Shown here: positions 28,222-37,204 of the stretch, piece after piece
Numbering within the stretch: position 1 is the first letter of the stretch
Layout of the letters: every line of letters begins with the position of its first letter
The notes under the pieces: model-generated
Seen by the model: only the letters and a program-made list of their open reading frames with translations
What the model was told of the DNA's origin: nothing
Databases searched by the model: none
Position numbers and translations under genes: made by a program
Assembly (NCBI RefSeq): GCF_002079055.1
Contig: NC_047491.1
Coordinates: 434,001-498,000 of the forward strand
Direction: 5' to 3'
Source: Saccharomyces paradoxus
Taxonomy: Eukaryota > Ascomycota > Saccharomycetes > Saccharomycetales > Saccharomycetaceae
DNA: 64,000 bases

Positions 28222-29484
28222 TCACAACATATCTGGTGGATCGTCTGTATTGAGGGCAAGTGAGGTATCCGCTTCTGCATTTCTCAGCAAGGCTAGCTCC
28301 CTTTCTAACTTATATCTATGCTCTCGCTCATCGGACAACTCTTTTTCATATTTTCTTTGTGTACTCGTAAGGACTTTTTTGAACTCGCTTGTCATTATTG
28401 AAAGTGAACGTGATCCAGAACCGCTTGTGGGACTTCCTATAGAGGAAGGTGAACTTGGATCCCAAGTGACCGGAGAACTCGCTGGTGATGATATACTGAA
28501 GTTATGTTTGTTTGAATTTAACTTGTTATTGGTTTTTTCAAGTTCTTTATTTTCCTGTTCCAAGTCGCATAATTTCTTTTCAGTTTTACTTAAATTCGAG
28601 TGGTAATTTAGTAACTTATCTTGTAATTCTCTGTTGGTTCGCGTTAGCTTTTCAATGTCTTGTACGTATTCGGCACGATCATTTTCAAATTGCTTAGTCA
28701 GGAAATTATGTGCCAGTTGCAAATCACTAAATGCCGTCTCCAGTTCTTCTAATTTTTTAGAAGAGTCTTCCTCTTGAATTGCAGCAGCGTTGGGTGAAGT
28801 CGGTGGTGAAGACGTTGTTTTTTCCAAGCTGACGCAGGTGTCCAAGATGGAATTTATCCCATTTTTCAGGAACTTCACAGGGTCATCTAATGGTATGGGT
28901 TTGATATCAATACCTTTCTGAATCGAGTTTGACATTAAGAAGGACGTTAATTCTTGAAGTATTTCATTTTTGTCGTTATCGGCATTGTCAATACGATTAG
29001 CACTGTTGTTAAATTTGTCCTTGCCACCCATATTGGTGGAGGACCTGACCCTTTTAGAATTCGGGAAACTGTTATTATTTTCTTTGGTAAGCTGTTCAAT
29101 TCCTGTAGTGTTAATTGATTCCAACACTCTCAGCATCATTTCATACCATTCCGAAGAGCCCGGATGTAGCTTTAAAAGCTCCTTAAGTGTGGGACATATG
29201 TCATCAGAGTTCATGCGCTCTTTTTGAACGTAATATAAAGCAAACTCAGATACTAGCTTTTTATCAAGATCTATTTCTGACTCATCGTTTTTACTTCTAT
29301 ACAGAAGATAATCAAAATAGTCGATAGAAGTGTAGGGTCTACTATTATGGTGGGGATGGGAGGGGTTTTGTGAGAGAAGGTACTGTTTCAATTCATCGTA
29401 TTTCAATGGATACTCTTCGTATCGTTCCGGACTAAAAAGCAAAGGGTTTGCTCTCCTTGAGAGCTCTAAATCAAACTTATGCAT
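28222..29484 (-). CDS. PEA2: Polarisome component Pea2
   Basis: 420 residues from the ATG at 29482-29484, the S. cerevisiae length. Six further in-frame codons upstream have no ATG. Pea2 belongs to the polarisome with Spa2, Bni1 and Bud6 and is needed for polarised growth and mating projections. The N-terminal third is globular; a long coiled coil runs from about residue 245 to 335, followed by a Ser/Pro-rich stretch and a second short coiled coil near the C terminus. Confidence 0.96.
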   Translation of the reverse strand: MHKFDLELSRRANPLLFSPERYEEYPLKYDELKQYLLSQNPSHPHHNSRPYTSIDYFDYLLYRSKNDESEIDLDKKLVSEFALYYVQKERMNSDDICPTLKELLKLHPGSSEWYEMMLRVLESINTTGIEQLTKENNNSFPNSKRVRSSTNMGGKDKFNNSANRIDNADNDKNEILQELTSFLMSNSIQKGIDIKPIPLDDPVKFLKNGINSILDTCVSLEKTTSSPPTSPNAAAIQEEDSSKKLEELETAFSDLQLAHNFLTKQFENDRAEYVQDIEKLTRTNRELQDKLLNYHSNLSKTEKKLCDLEQENKELEKTNNKLNSNKHNFSISSPASSPVTWDPSSPSSIGSPTSGSGSRSLSIMTSEFKKVLTSTQRKYEKELSDEREHRYKLERELALLRNAEADTSLALNTDDPPDML

Positions 29485-30015
29485 GTAAAATGTGATATCC
29501 ACTATTATTCTTTCTCTCGAACACAGGGCCTTAACAGTTTTATCTTTTGCGCCCTGTTCAACTGAACCACTTGTACAATATCATCGTCATCACTTAACAC
29601 ATATTCATCATGTGTTTATTGACGCGAGCGCGACTTGAAAGAAAAAGGTATAATCGTAACGACGCCAATAAAAAAATTTGATGTTTCCCTCATTCATACA
29701 TAACATTTCGACACAGGGCAAGAGGAGAAAGTCCTTGGAGCAGTGTAAGACACAACGCAAGATATCGTAAGTTTATGCAAAAAATCCGAAGGCGAGGATT
29801 CGCGCATCTCCTACTTTACAATCAACTATGTTACTATGAATCGAATTTTAATTTACCTTCTACTTACAGGCCGTGGGGAGCAAAGATTTCTTTAATACAT
29901 GGACAGAAGGAATGTCGCATCAAATACCCATCTTGAACTTTGTGCTTGTCATAGCCTTTGATTCTTAATTGCTGGAGGAGCGCATATTGAGCTAAAGCCA
30001 TGGCGGGATTGGGAG

Positions 30016-30020
30016 CCCCT
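30016..30020 (+). promoter_or_regulatory. Stress-response element (STRE) upstream of SPI1
   Basis: CCCCT core, the Msn2/Msn4 site, about 370 bp upstream of the SPI1 ATG; a second core is at 30131-30135. SPI1 is known to be induced by stress and in stationary phase through Msn2/4, which these sites fit. Confidence 0.55.
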
Positions 30021-30024
30021 ATCG

Positions 30025-30035
30025 GGCCTCGAACC
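30025..30035 (-). promoter_or_regulatory. Lone Pol III B-box-like motif
   Basis: GGTTCGAGGCC on the minus strand fits the minimal B-box consensus GWTCRANNC. I find no matching A box or cloverleaf around it, so it is not a tRNA. It could be an extra TFIIIC site or chance. Confidence 0.35.
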
Positions 30036-30270
30036 GAATCCCGCGAGTAATTTATTCCAAGGTCCGGGACCCCATTTACCTAATCTGGTTAATTGATATC
30101 CCGAATTGGCGATGACGTTCCTTCTCCTCACCCCTTGGTGATAGAAGATCTATTGTTATAGACTCCTCTGGAAGAACCTGAACAAGATAAAAAATAAAAC
30201 TTCTCGAAGTAGCCAGATGCCCAAATGAGGGCTTTTCCATCCCTTTTGGCTCGAAAAGTATAACTATATC

Positions 30271-30278
30271 TATATAAA
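30271..30278 (+). promoter_or_regulatory. SPI1 TATA box
   Basis: TATATAAA, 119 bp upstream of the ATG, a strong consensus TATA as usual for highly stress-induced yeast genes. Confidence 0.75.
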
Positions 30279-30389
30279 AGGTCGGCTTACTTTTGCTGGA
30301 TTCGTCTTTTACTCACAGTATCTTGTTCTTGCTTGCTACTTGAGAAGATCCCCATACACAGAAATAAAAATCAGTGCTAATTACTAATA

Positions 30390-30836
30390 ATGTTGTCTAA
30401 CGCTAAGTTCTTACTATCATTGGCTATGGCCTCTACCGCTCTCGGATTGGTGTCTAATTCTAGCTCCTCTGTGATCGTGGTACCATCGAGCGATGCCACT
30501 ATTGCAGGTAACGATACCGCTACGCCTGCACCAGAGCCATCATCCACTGCTTCAGTTTTCTACAACTCCACTGCTACTACAACACAGTACGAAGTTGTCA
30601 GCGAGTTCACTACGTACTGCCCAGAACCAACAACTTTCGTAACGAATAACGCTACATACACTGTCACTGCCCCAACGACTTTGACAATTACCAACTGTCC
30701 TTGCACTATCGAGAAGCCTACATCAGAAACTTCAGTTTCTTCTACACATGATGTGGAGACGAATTCTAATGGGGCCAATGCAAAGGTAATTCCAGGTGCC
30801 CTGGGCTTAGCCGGTGCAGTTATGATGCTTTTATGA
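30390..30836 (+). CDS. SPI1: GPI-anchored cell-wall protein Spi1
   Basis: 148 residues, the S. cerevisiae length. The N-terminal signal peptide is about residues 1-21 (hydrophobic run [13 protein letters not shown]). The mature part is Ser/Thr-rich with many possible O-mannosylation sites, N-glycosylation sequons (such as NSS, NDT, NST) and the [12 protein letters not shown] cysteine pattern shared with its paralogue Sed1. The C-terminal hydrophobic tail [13 protein letters not shown] follows an Asn/Ala-rich omega region, as for GPI attachment. Spi1 gives resistance to weak acids and cell-wall damage. Confidence 0.96.
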   Translation: MLSNAKFLLSLAMASTALGLVSNSSSSVIVVPSSDATIAGNDTATPAPEPSSTASVFYNSTATTTQYEVVSEFTTYCPEPTTFVTNNATYTVTAPTTLTITNCPCTIEKPTSETSVSSTHDVETNSNGANAKVIPGALGLAGAVMMLL

Positions 30837-31659
30837 TCGGAATAACTTTTAACTAGAAACTTATCCTAGGAAGGACGTGTATTTTTCCTATTAATATTGT
30901 ATTCTCCAATGTATTCTTTATAGTTCTTTTTCTTCAAAATATTTAAACAAAGAAATCCTTTTTTTCTTTTTGTGCAGGATAATAAATGTCATTTTAGTTC
31001 TCTCTTTCGTTACCTTTTACTATTTACACTTTTTTTACCCACCTTATTATAATTATCTTACTTGCCTTTGTGTCATAGGAAGTTTGTGAACCCTGAGATA
31101 CGTATGAAGGCTCGAGAAGAGCTCTTAATGGCTGGAAGACGATGTAGACGGCTTTATGACAAAACCTCTTAGGTACGGCAACTCATATAAATATGATCTT
31201 ACGAGGGGTGGTACAAATATTGTGCAATAGTGCAGTTAACGTATATAAACGACGAAGTGTTGGATTCATTTTCTTTGTACATTTAGCTTAAATCAAGAAT
31301 GTTCTGCTTTTCCCACTTAAAGGCACCCTTTTGGTTGAATTTGGATGATTACTTGAAGTAGCAAATAGGTTGTGATAGCGGGGGCCTTGAATAAAAAAGG
31401 TTAGTAACAGCTATACTATCGGGCTTAAGAACTTCCCGTTTAAATTACCTTTCTTCAACTGTTTTCATTATCCAAACCACATTATGGCCCTACAAAATGG
31501 CTACTGTTTATATATTCATTGCAATCAAGCACTTAAAGTAGTTTTTGAATCATCGTTTGTCCGGATTTAGTTGGTCATTACTCATTTAAGTTTCCTTCCG
31601 ATCTATTACTGTTATAAGTACTTAGTCCCTGAGTTAACCTACAACTCCAACAGAAAGTT
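30837..31659. other. Intergenic SPI1 / tRNA-Val, nothing recognised
   Basis: 823 bp, AT-rich, containing the SPI1 3' end signals. Unlike the first tRNA-Val copy, no sigma or delta is recognisable upstream of this tRNA. A CTCGAGAAGAGCTC near-palindrome lies around 31112-31125. Confidence 0.5.
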
Positions 31660-31733
31660 GGTTTCGTGGTCTAGTCGGTTATGGCATCTGCTTAACACGC
31701 AGAACGTCCCCAGTTCGATCCTGGGCGAAATCA
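31660..31733 (+). tRNA. tV(AAC): tRNA-Val(AAC), second copy
   Basis: 74 nt, identical in the mature part to the copy at 7078-7151, anticodon AAC. The flanks are unrelated to those of the first copy. A short T run follows. Confidence 0.97.
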
Positions 31734-31867
31734 TTTTTATCGGTTAACCCGACAGATGTGTAACTCCCTTTTCTCTTTTCTTTTTTTCTTCTCTAAAATC
31801 ATGCATACTATTGTATTCTTGCTATATTATCTTTTATGTATTTTGTCTATAATACTCACCCCACGTC

Positions 31868-34609
31868 TTAACTTCTCTTTTGGTACATTAAAATGTAGGC
31901 GGTTCTCGAATCGGAAGCTTCTTCTCCACCCTTCAAAACGTCATTGTCCTCCAACTCGGTGATATTTACATCATCTATTCTGTACCATTTATTATGCTCG
32001 CTATGATAAACATCCGCCGTGTAATGACCGCCGTCGGAACTTACCCCATGATGGTATATCACCCCAGTTAACTTATATCTTCTATCATCAATCCCTGAAG
32101 TATGGTTCTTTAGTGTTACGGAAGACATTGATTCTTCGGGTATGATTAATTCATGGTCATATTTAATTTTTTTCCTAATCTTCTCAATACGTCCATTGTA
32201 TGCGTTATAGTTCGTCATTGCGTTATCTTTATTCACATTATTTATGAATGAAAATCTCTTAAACTGGATTAAAAGAACTTGCGGTAATTTATCGATGAAA
32301 GTTTGCTTCTTGGCCTCAACATCATTGCCTGATGAGGACTTAAATGGAAGTAATTCGTATTCGCTGAATTTTTTGAATGCAGTTTCTAAATCATCCACAC
32401 TAGAGTCTGAAATGTCTAACTGAATTGTTTGGAAGGGATCTAGTGTAATTGATTGAGATTCCTTATTGTTCGGTATATCTAAAACAGATCTGAACTGTCC
32501 ACCAAAGAGTTTCGAAATTGGTGATGGAACAATCTCCACGGTTCTCTTGGCGGCAGTCTTGGTTTTCTTGCCTCTTTTGCTAGATCCACTTACTTCATGC
32601 CAACCATTCTCTTCAGTGGAGTCGTCATTAATCACGCCATATTTTTCTATCAACTCCTTCAACCTAGGACTAGCATTTTTGATAAACTCCGCTTTTCCAT
32701 AACGTGATAGGTTTCTAATGAAGAAAACTTTTAATTGTTCATCATTAATACTTTGCAACATATTTTGAATCTCATTATCCGTTAAACCATCAATTGCGGA
32801 GATTAACTCTTCATGTAATTGGTCTAACAAATGAGTCAAAAATTCTTCTGCGTCTTCCTGATGGCCCCATTGCAAGTCCTTAAATTTTGGTATAGTAGAC
32901 AAAGTTTTGTAAAATTCATCAGGTTTGACGGCATCGGCAACGGCGTTGTGTTGGAAATTCTTGGATTTTGATGGTTTCTTTGTATCAGTTTCGGTGGATT
33001 TTTCAGTATCTTCGGCATTTTCTATAAATTTTTTCTCATAGGTTTCCTTATCGAATTGCTTATACATAGTCAAACAGGCATCTAATAATTTACAAGATGA
33101 TGTGCCGATTCTTGAATTGGTGTTCCGTGTACTAAGAACGTTAATTACATCGATAAATGGCTGGCAGTAAAGTAAAACTTGTAACACGGAACTCATAAAG
33201 CAAATATTAGCTCTGTTGATTATGCCCCTTGGAATAATGGAATGGACTGGGATTTTGTTTTCGGCGTCCTTATTCCGTAATACGTAACTAATGAAATCAG
33301 GATCAAAACACATTCTTAATGCAATCGAACCCAGTGGTTCGATGCCCTTTGTAGAAGGTGGAACGTACTTTTTATCCTTTCTTTGAGGCTGCTTGGACAA
33401 CAGTGGAGGGCTAGATTTCCCTAGAGTTGCCGCGGCTGTGCTTGTTGGTGAAACACCCGCAGTCGTACCAGAGGTGGGTGTTTTAGTAACGATCGAACCG
33501 GAGGCTGGCTTGTTACTTGCTTGTCTACTCTTGATCGCATCTGATGCTATGGCAGACCAGGATTTCACTGCTGGAGACGAGGGTGAAGGTGAAGATGTTT
33601 TGGAGGTATCATCTTCAACAGGCTCCTCTGGTTCTTTTTTATCCACCACGGGTAAAGCAGTAGGTTGAGATTCCTGCATAACCTTTTCATTATGGTCCTG
33701 CTTAGAATCCTCTTTCTTTACTTCTATTTTCCTTTTATGTTCATGAGTATCCTTGCTCGCATGTGGTTTTTTATCATTTACATCTTCTTCTTCCTCGTGT
33801 GTTTCCGTCTTTGTTTCTTCATTATGTTTTGGTATACTATGACTTTTTGCGTGATGATGGACGGAGCCCTTTTCTACACATGGATTTTCCAAGCTTTCGG
33901 AGTTCAGGTTTAACGCTTTCAAGTTTAATTCGTACCTCTGGGCACTTGCTGCGGCAAATTCTGCTTCCGTCGTGTTTATGAACAGTGGTAATTGGATGAA
34001 GTTTGATGAATTTTCCTTGAGGTTCTTTACTTTAGTTACATCAAACTTGTATAATTCATACTGTGATGAAGAGTTGTAAGAAGAGTATGACGGAGAAGTA
34101 GCCGAAGAACCGTTGCCGTTGGAAGAATTGGCCTGTTTCTTCAGGCCCACACTGTTGCCATTGTTTGGAGAGTTCATCATGGGAATATGATTGTTCGAGT
34201 AATTGTGATGGTATGTGTGAGATTTGTTGTAGTTCATGCCGTTAGCGCCGGAGTTGGCGCCTTGATTACTGCTGTTGTTTCCGTTGTTGTTGGCAATGCC
34301 ATTAGAGTGCCACTTTTTCTTATTTATGTTGCTGTTATTGGTACTGTTCCCACCGCTAAGATTGTTTTGAGGAGGCAAGTGGTGTGGGCTGCTACCTTGA
34401 TGGTAAATTGACTGGTTTTGGTTGACCATGTTAAACGAGTAAGCAGGTATTTGTGTAGGGTATAAATATGGGGCCTGGGTGTAGCCGTACATCGGCAAAG
34501 GCGCTTGGTAAATAGGAATCTGCATGTTGGTTGGCGTAGGTGGTGGTGGAGAAGAGGTTTTCGGATACATTGAGTACGACTCCTCTTTGTTGGCGTCTTG
34601 CATGTTCAT
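31868..34609 (-). CDS. UBP3: Ubiquitin-specific protease Ubp3
   Basis: 913 residues (S. cerevisiae 912). With cofactor Bre5 it deubiquitinates Sec23 and beta'-COP, supports ribophagy and silencing, and acts in the stress MAPK response. The N-terminal third is low-complexity, rich in Asn, Ser, Pro and His; a charged Lys/Glu region follows, then the C19 peptidase domain: Cys box NRANICFMSSVLQ (nucleophile Cys470) and His box GGHYTADVYH (His862). Length changes against S288C fall in the Asn/Ser tracts. It is the second USP gene in the window, and does not belong to the same sub-family as UBP5. Confidence 0.98.
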   Translation of the reverse strand: MNMQDANKEESYSMYPKTSSPPPPTPTNMQIPIYQAPLPMYGYTQAPYLYPTQIPAYSFNMVNQNQSIYHQGSSPHHLPPQNNLSGGNSTNNSNINKKKWHSNGIANNNGNNSSNQGANSGANGMNYNKSHTYHHNYSNNHIPMMNSPNNGNSVGLKKQANSSNGNGSSATSPSYSSYNSSSQYELYKFDVTKVKNLKENSSNFIQLPLFINTTEAEFAAASAQRYELNLKALNLNSESLENPCVEKGSVHHHAKSHSIPKHNEETKTETHEEEEDVNDKKPHASKDTHEHKRKIEVKKEDSKQDHNEKVMQESQPTALPVVDKKEPEEPVEDDTSKTSSPSPSSPAVKSWSAIASDAIKSRQASNKPASGSIVTKTPTSGTTAGVSPTSTAAATLGKSSPPLLSKQPQRKDKKYVPPSTKGIEPLGSIALRMCFDPDFISYVLRNKDAENKIPVHSIIPRGIINRANICFMSSVLQVLLYCQPFIDVINVLSTRNTNSRIGTSSCKLLDACLTMYKQFDKETYEKKFIENAEDTEKSTETDTKKPSKSKNFQHNAVADAVKPDEFYKTLSTIPKFKDLQWGHQEDAEEFLTHLLDQLHEELISAIDGLTDNEIQNMLQSINDEQLKVFFIRNLSRYGKAEFIKNASPRLKELIEKYGVINDDSTEENGWHEVSGSSKRGKKTKTAAKRTVEIVPSPISKLFGGQFRSVLDIPNNKESQSITLDPFQTIQLDISDSSVDDLETAFKKFSEYELLPFKSSSGNDVEAKKQTFIDKLPQVLLIQFKRFSFINNVNKDNAMTNYNAYNGRIEKIRKKIKYDHELIIPEESMSSVTLKNHTSGIDDRRYKLTGVIYHHGVSSDGGHYTADVYHSEHNKWYRIDDVNITELEDNDVLKGGEEASDSRTAYILMYQKRS

Positions 34610-34832
34610 TGTAATGATGGGAAAAGTAAAAGGGTACCTGTGTGACGGTAGCAGACGAGTCTGACTTAGTATTAAAGTGGTTTTCTTTTTCTATGGTCAC
34701 TACACTTTTCCCTTCTGTTGTTTCGCTGCTGGTTTGTTTTATCTCATATTTTTTTTTTCTTTTTCTTTTCCTCTTTTCCTTTGCCCGTAGCAGGGTTACC
34801 CTCTTTTCAATTAAGCTACGTACGCATCGTTT

Positions 34833-36164
34833 CTACATAACTATGTTATTAGTGATTGCATGAGATTTGCAAACAGCACCAAAGAGCTCAATCCCCCTTT
34901 CAATTTCATCAACCTCTAGGAAGCTGACAGAAAGCCTAAAGGATGACTGACCCCAGTTTTTCTCATCGCCGATGACCTCGAAGTTCGAGCCGTCGGCAAG
35001 GATGACATTGAACTTCTTGGCCAGAATGGTTGATATCTCCATGGCATTGTACGCTGGTGGCAGGGTGATCCAGGCGAAATAGCCGCCTTTCAGTGGCGGC
35101 ATCTCGGTTCCTAAAGGCATGTATTTCTTGAGCGCAGAGGTCAAGATAGAGGCCCTTTCGGAGTATACGGATCTCAAATGTGCAATGCACCTCTGGGCGG
35201 CGCCACTACGCAGTAACTCTCCCACGATCATGGAGTTGAGTTGTGAGGGAGTTCCGCCAGAGACGTTTGCGCCACCTTTAGACAGCTGTCTGGCGAGATT
35301 CGCATTGATGGATTCGTGGTATCCGAATCTGAGCCCGGGGGCAATCAGTTTGGAGAAAGTCGCATTAGAGATCGTATTTCCAAACGAGTCTTCGCCCAAA
35401 GACGCCGTACTTCTATCTATGTGCACCATCCTCAAAGGCGGAGAAGGCAGCTCATCCGAGGGGGTCGTGTAATCTAGAATATCGTACACGTCATCCGTGA
35501 TGATCAGCATGTCGTACTTCCGAGCGATTTCGACGAGTCTGCGCCTGGTCTCAAGCGAGTATGTATTTCCCGATGGATTCGCAAACGTCGGGATGCAGTA
35601 CATAACATACTTGTAGACTTTCTTGGTCAACTTTGGCCCCTGGATAATCTCTGTGGTACTGTGGGGCTGGGGCTCCGCCTCGTGCTGGTCAAGGGCGGAA
35701 ACCAACGACTCGAAATCAATCGAGTTGTGGCCCTGCTCGTTGATAGCGGTCATCTTCCCCTTGAATCCCGCGTCTGTGAAACAATCATTAATCAAGAAAT
35801 ACGTTGGCGTAATAATGAACGCCTGCCTAGTGTACCCGTTATGTGGCAAGGTTGTTTGCAGAAGGATGTTCAGCATGCCATACGAAGCGCCGCTGTTTAA
35901 ATTCAAATAATCTGCCTGTGTCCTGCTCCGAGCCCCATTTTTGAACTTGAATACCTGATCATTCAAAAACGTACAGATCTGCTCTCGTACCCACAGGGCA
36001 CCTTCATCAGAACCGTATGTCAGCGGATGCCTATTATAGGGGTCCTTATCGTACTCCCTGGTCTCGGGACCCAGTATAGCCGCAGTCGCTTGAATCACAG
36101 CCTCTCGAGGCAGCAACCTCGAGCTCGGGTGACCCTTGAAGAAATTGATTTCTCTGTACGTCAT
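34833..36164 (-). CDS. YER152C: 2-aminoadipate-type aminotransferase (Aro8/Aro9-like)
   Basis: 443 residues, the S. cerevisiae length. It is a fold-type I PLP aminotransferase. The Schiff-base lysine is Lys272 in ATFSKLIAPGLRFGY, preceded by the TDDVYDILDY aspartate/tyrosine segment and the PTFANPSGNT substrate/PLP segment. The S. cerevisiae protein is reported to have 2-aminoadipate transaminase activity and resembles Aro8/Aro9. The gene is more GC-rich than its neighbours. About 220 bp separate it from UBP3 upstream on the left, and its own start faces the 3' end of PET122. Confidence 0.93.
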   Translation of the reverse strand: MTYREINFFKGHPSSRLLPREAVIQATAAILGPETREYDKDPYNRHPLTYGSDEGALWVREQICTFLNDQVFKFKNGARSRTQADYLNLNSGASYGMLNILLQTTLPHNGYTRQAFIITPTYFLINDCFTDAGFKGKMTAINEQGHNSIDFESLVSALDQHEAEPQPHSTTEIIQGPKLTKKVYKYVMYCIPTFANPSGNTYSLETRRRLVEIARKYDMLIITDDVYDILDYTTPSDELPSPPLRMVHIDRSTASLGEDSFGNTISNATFSKLIAPGLRFGYHESINANLARQLSKGGANVSGGTPSQLNSMIVGELLRSGAAQRCIAHLRSVYSERASILTSALKKYMPLGTEMPPLKGGYFAWITLPPAYNAMEISTILAKKFNVILADGSNFEVIGDEKNWGQSSFRLSVSFLEVDEIERGIELFGAVCKSHAITNNIVM

Positions 36165-36216
36165 TACTACTTACCACCACTTCTCGTTACTTGTTACTAT
36201 TTTGCTTAACCTGAGT

Positions 36217-36981
36217 TCACGTGTTGATCTCAAATCCTCTTCTCTTTATCACCATTTCGGCATCCAACAGCGGCAGCCCGCGATAACTTTGACGGAACTC
36301 CGCCAGCACACGTCGCGCTTGTGCTGGGCCGGGAACATGCCATAGGACACCAGCCAATAGGAGCGGCAGCGACCATTCGTTCTTTATCACTAGGGGCTGT
36401 CGTCCAAACAATGCCAGTGCTGCCACTTGCTCTTCCTGCTGCGCAAGGGCTATGCCCATAGCCCTGGTCAATTGCGGGAAGTCGCGCAGCCTTAAGGGCG
36501 GCCGCCCCGGTAGCGTATCCATCTCCTGCAAGAATACCTTCCACTTTTCCCTGAGTGCCGTGGTGTATATTGTACCACGCGCAAATGCTTCGACTTTGAC
36601 TCGTCTAAGCTCATACTCGACCATTTCATCTTCTGGGCTAGTGGCACGGTCGCGGTTCATCGCCTGGTAGTGCCGCAGGAACTGCGCAGGCAAGAAGAGC
36701 TTGTCCTGGTGTAATGCTACGCCAGCCATGTCGCACAGCAGCCGACCCTCTACTGGCAGTCGGCGTGGCATTACATGCTGGTACCACATGTATGCTATGG
36801 TGTCGGCATGCGCAAGCGCAGCAGCTCGTGCTAGCATCGTGTGCAGCAGCTCTACATCTACACTGGTCTGCTGCTGCTGACGCAGCAGCGCCAGTGCGTC
36901 CGGCATATCCCCGTTTAAGCTGCTTAGCAGTATTCGCGACCGCACATCGGTGCTCATCATTCTCTTCGTGATAGCCAACAT
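36217..36981 (-). CDS. PET122: COX3 mRNA-specific translational activator Pet122
   Basis: 254 residues, the S. cerevisiae length. It is a mitochondrial inner-membrane protein that, with Pet54 and Pet494, activates translation of mitochondrial COX3 mRNA by linking its 5' UTR to the small ribosomal subunit. The N terminus is basic (MLAITKRMM...R) as a presequence. It is rich in Leu, Ala, Gln and Arg. Codon use is far more GC-rich than in flanking genes (runs of GCG, CGC, CAG), an oddity discussed in findings. It shares a 223-bp divergent promoter with OXA1. Confidence 0.95.
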   Translation of the reverse strand: MLAITKRMMSTDVRSRILLSSLNGDMPDALALLRQQQQTSVDVELLHTMLARAAALAHADTIAYMWYQHVMPRRLPVEGRLLCDMAGVALHQDKLFLPAQFLRHYQAMNRDRATSPEDEMVEYELRRVKVEAFARGTIYTTALREKWKVFLQEMDTLPGRPPLRLRDFPQLTRAMGIALAQQEEQVAALALFGRQPLVIKNEWSLPLLLAGVLWHVPGPAQARRVLAEFRQSYRGLPLLDAEMVIKRRGFEINT

Positions 36982-37204
36982 GATGGTTTGCGCTGGTGTT
37001 CCTTGCCCATGTACGAGCTAAAGGCTCGTCTGCTCTTCAGCGTTCAAATGTTCCCTTGATTGCCCAAACACTGTCAACAGGCCGAGATTTCGTTTTTAAC
37101 CAACAGCACGGAAGTAATCCGAGCCATGAAAAATTTAACCACTGCGTCGCTCTCTATAGGTATCTGTACACGTACAAGCGGAGCACAAAACAACCTCCTT
37201 GATG
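36982..37204. promoter_or_regulatory. Divergent promoter PET122 / OXA1
   Basis: 223 bp between divergent starts of two mitochondrial-biogenesis genes. No specific factor site is called. Confidence 0.5.

Larger units (their letters stand above)
29485..30389. promoter_or_regulatory. Divergent intergenic region PEA2 / SPI1
   Basis: 905 bp with no supported gene. The SPI1-proximal part carries stress-response CCCCT elements at 30016-30020 and 30131-30135 and a TATATAAA box at 30271-30278 (119 bp before the SPI1 ATG). The middle part (29700-30100) is unusually structured and GC-rich for an intergenic region and contains a Pol III B-box-like site (30025-30035, minus strand). Confidence 0.6.

Noticed and set aside
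29767-29871. Possible intron (gtaagt ... ttactatgaat ... cttacag) upstream of SPI1
   Set aside because: The 5' site and branch point do not match the strict yeast consensus (GTATGT, TACTAAC) and there are no exons to join.
32466-34411. Plus-strand frames inside UBP3
   Set aside because: They mirror Ser/Asn/Lys-rich coding sequence of UBP3 on the other strand and have no independent support.
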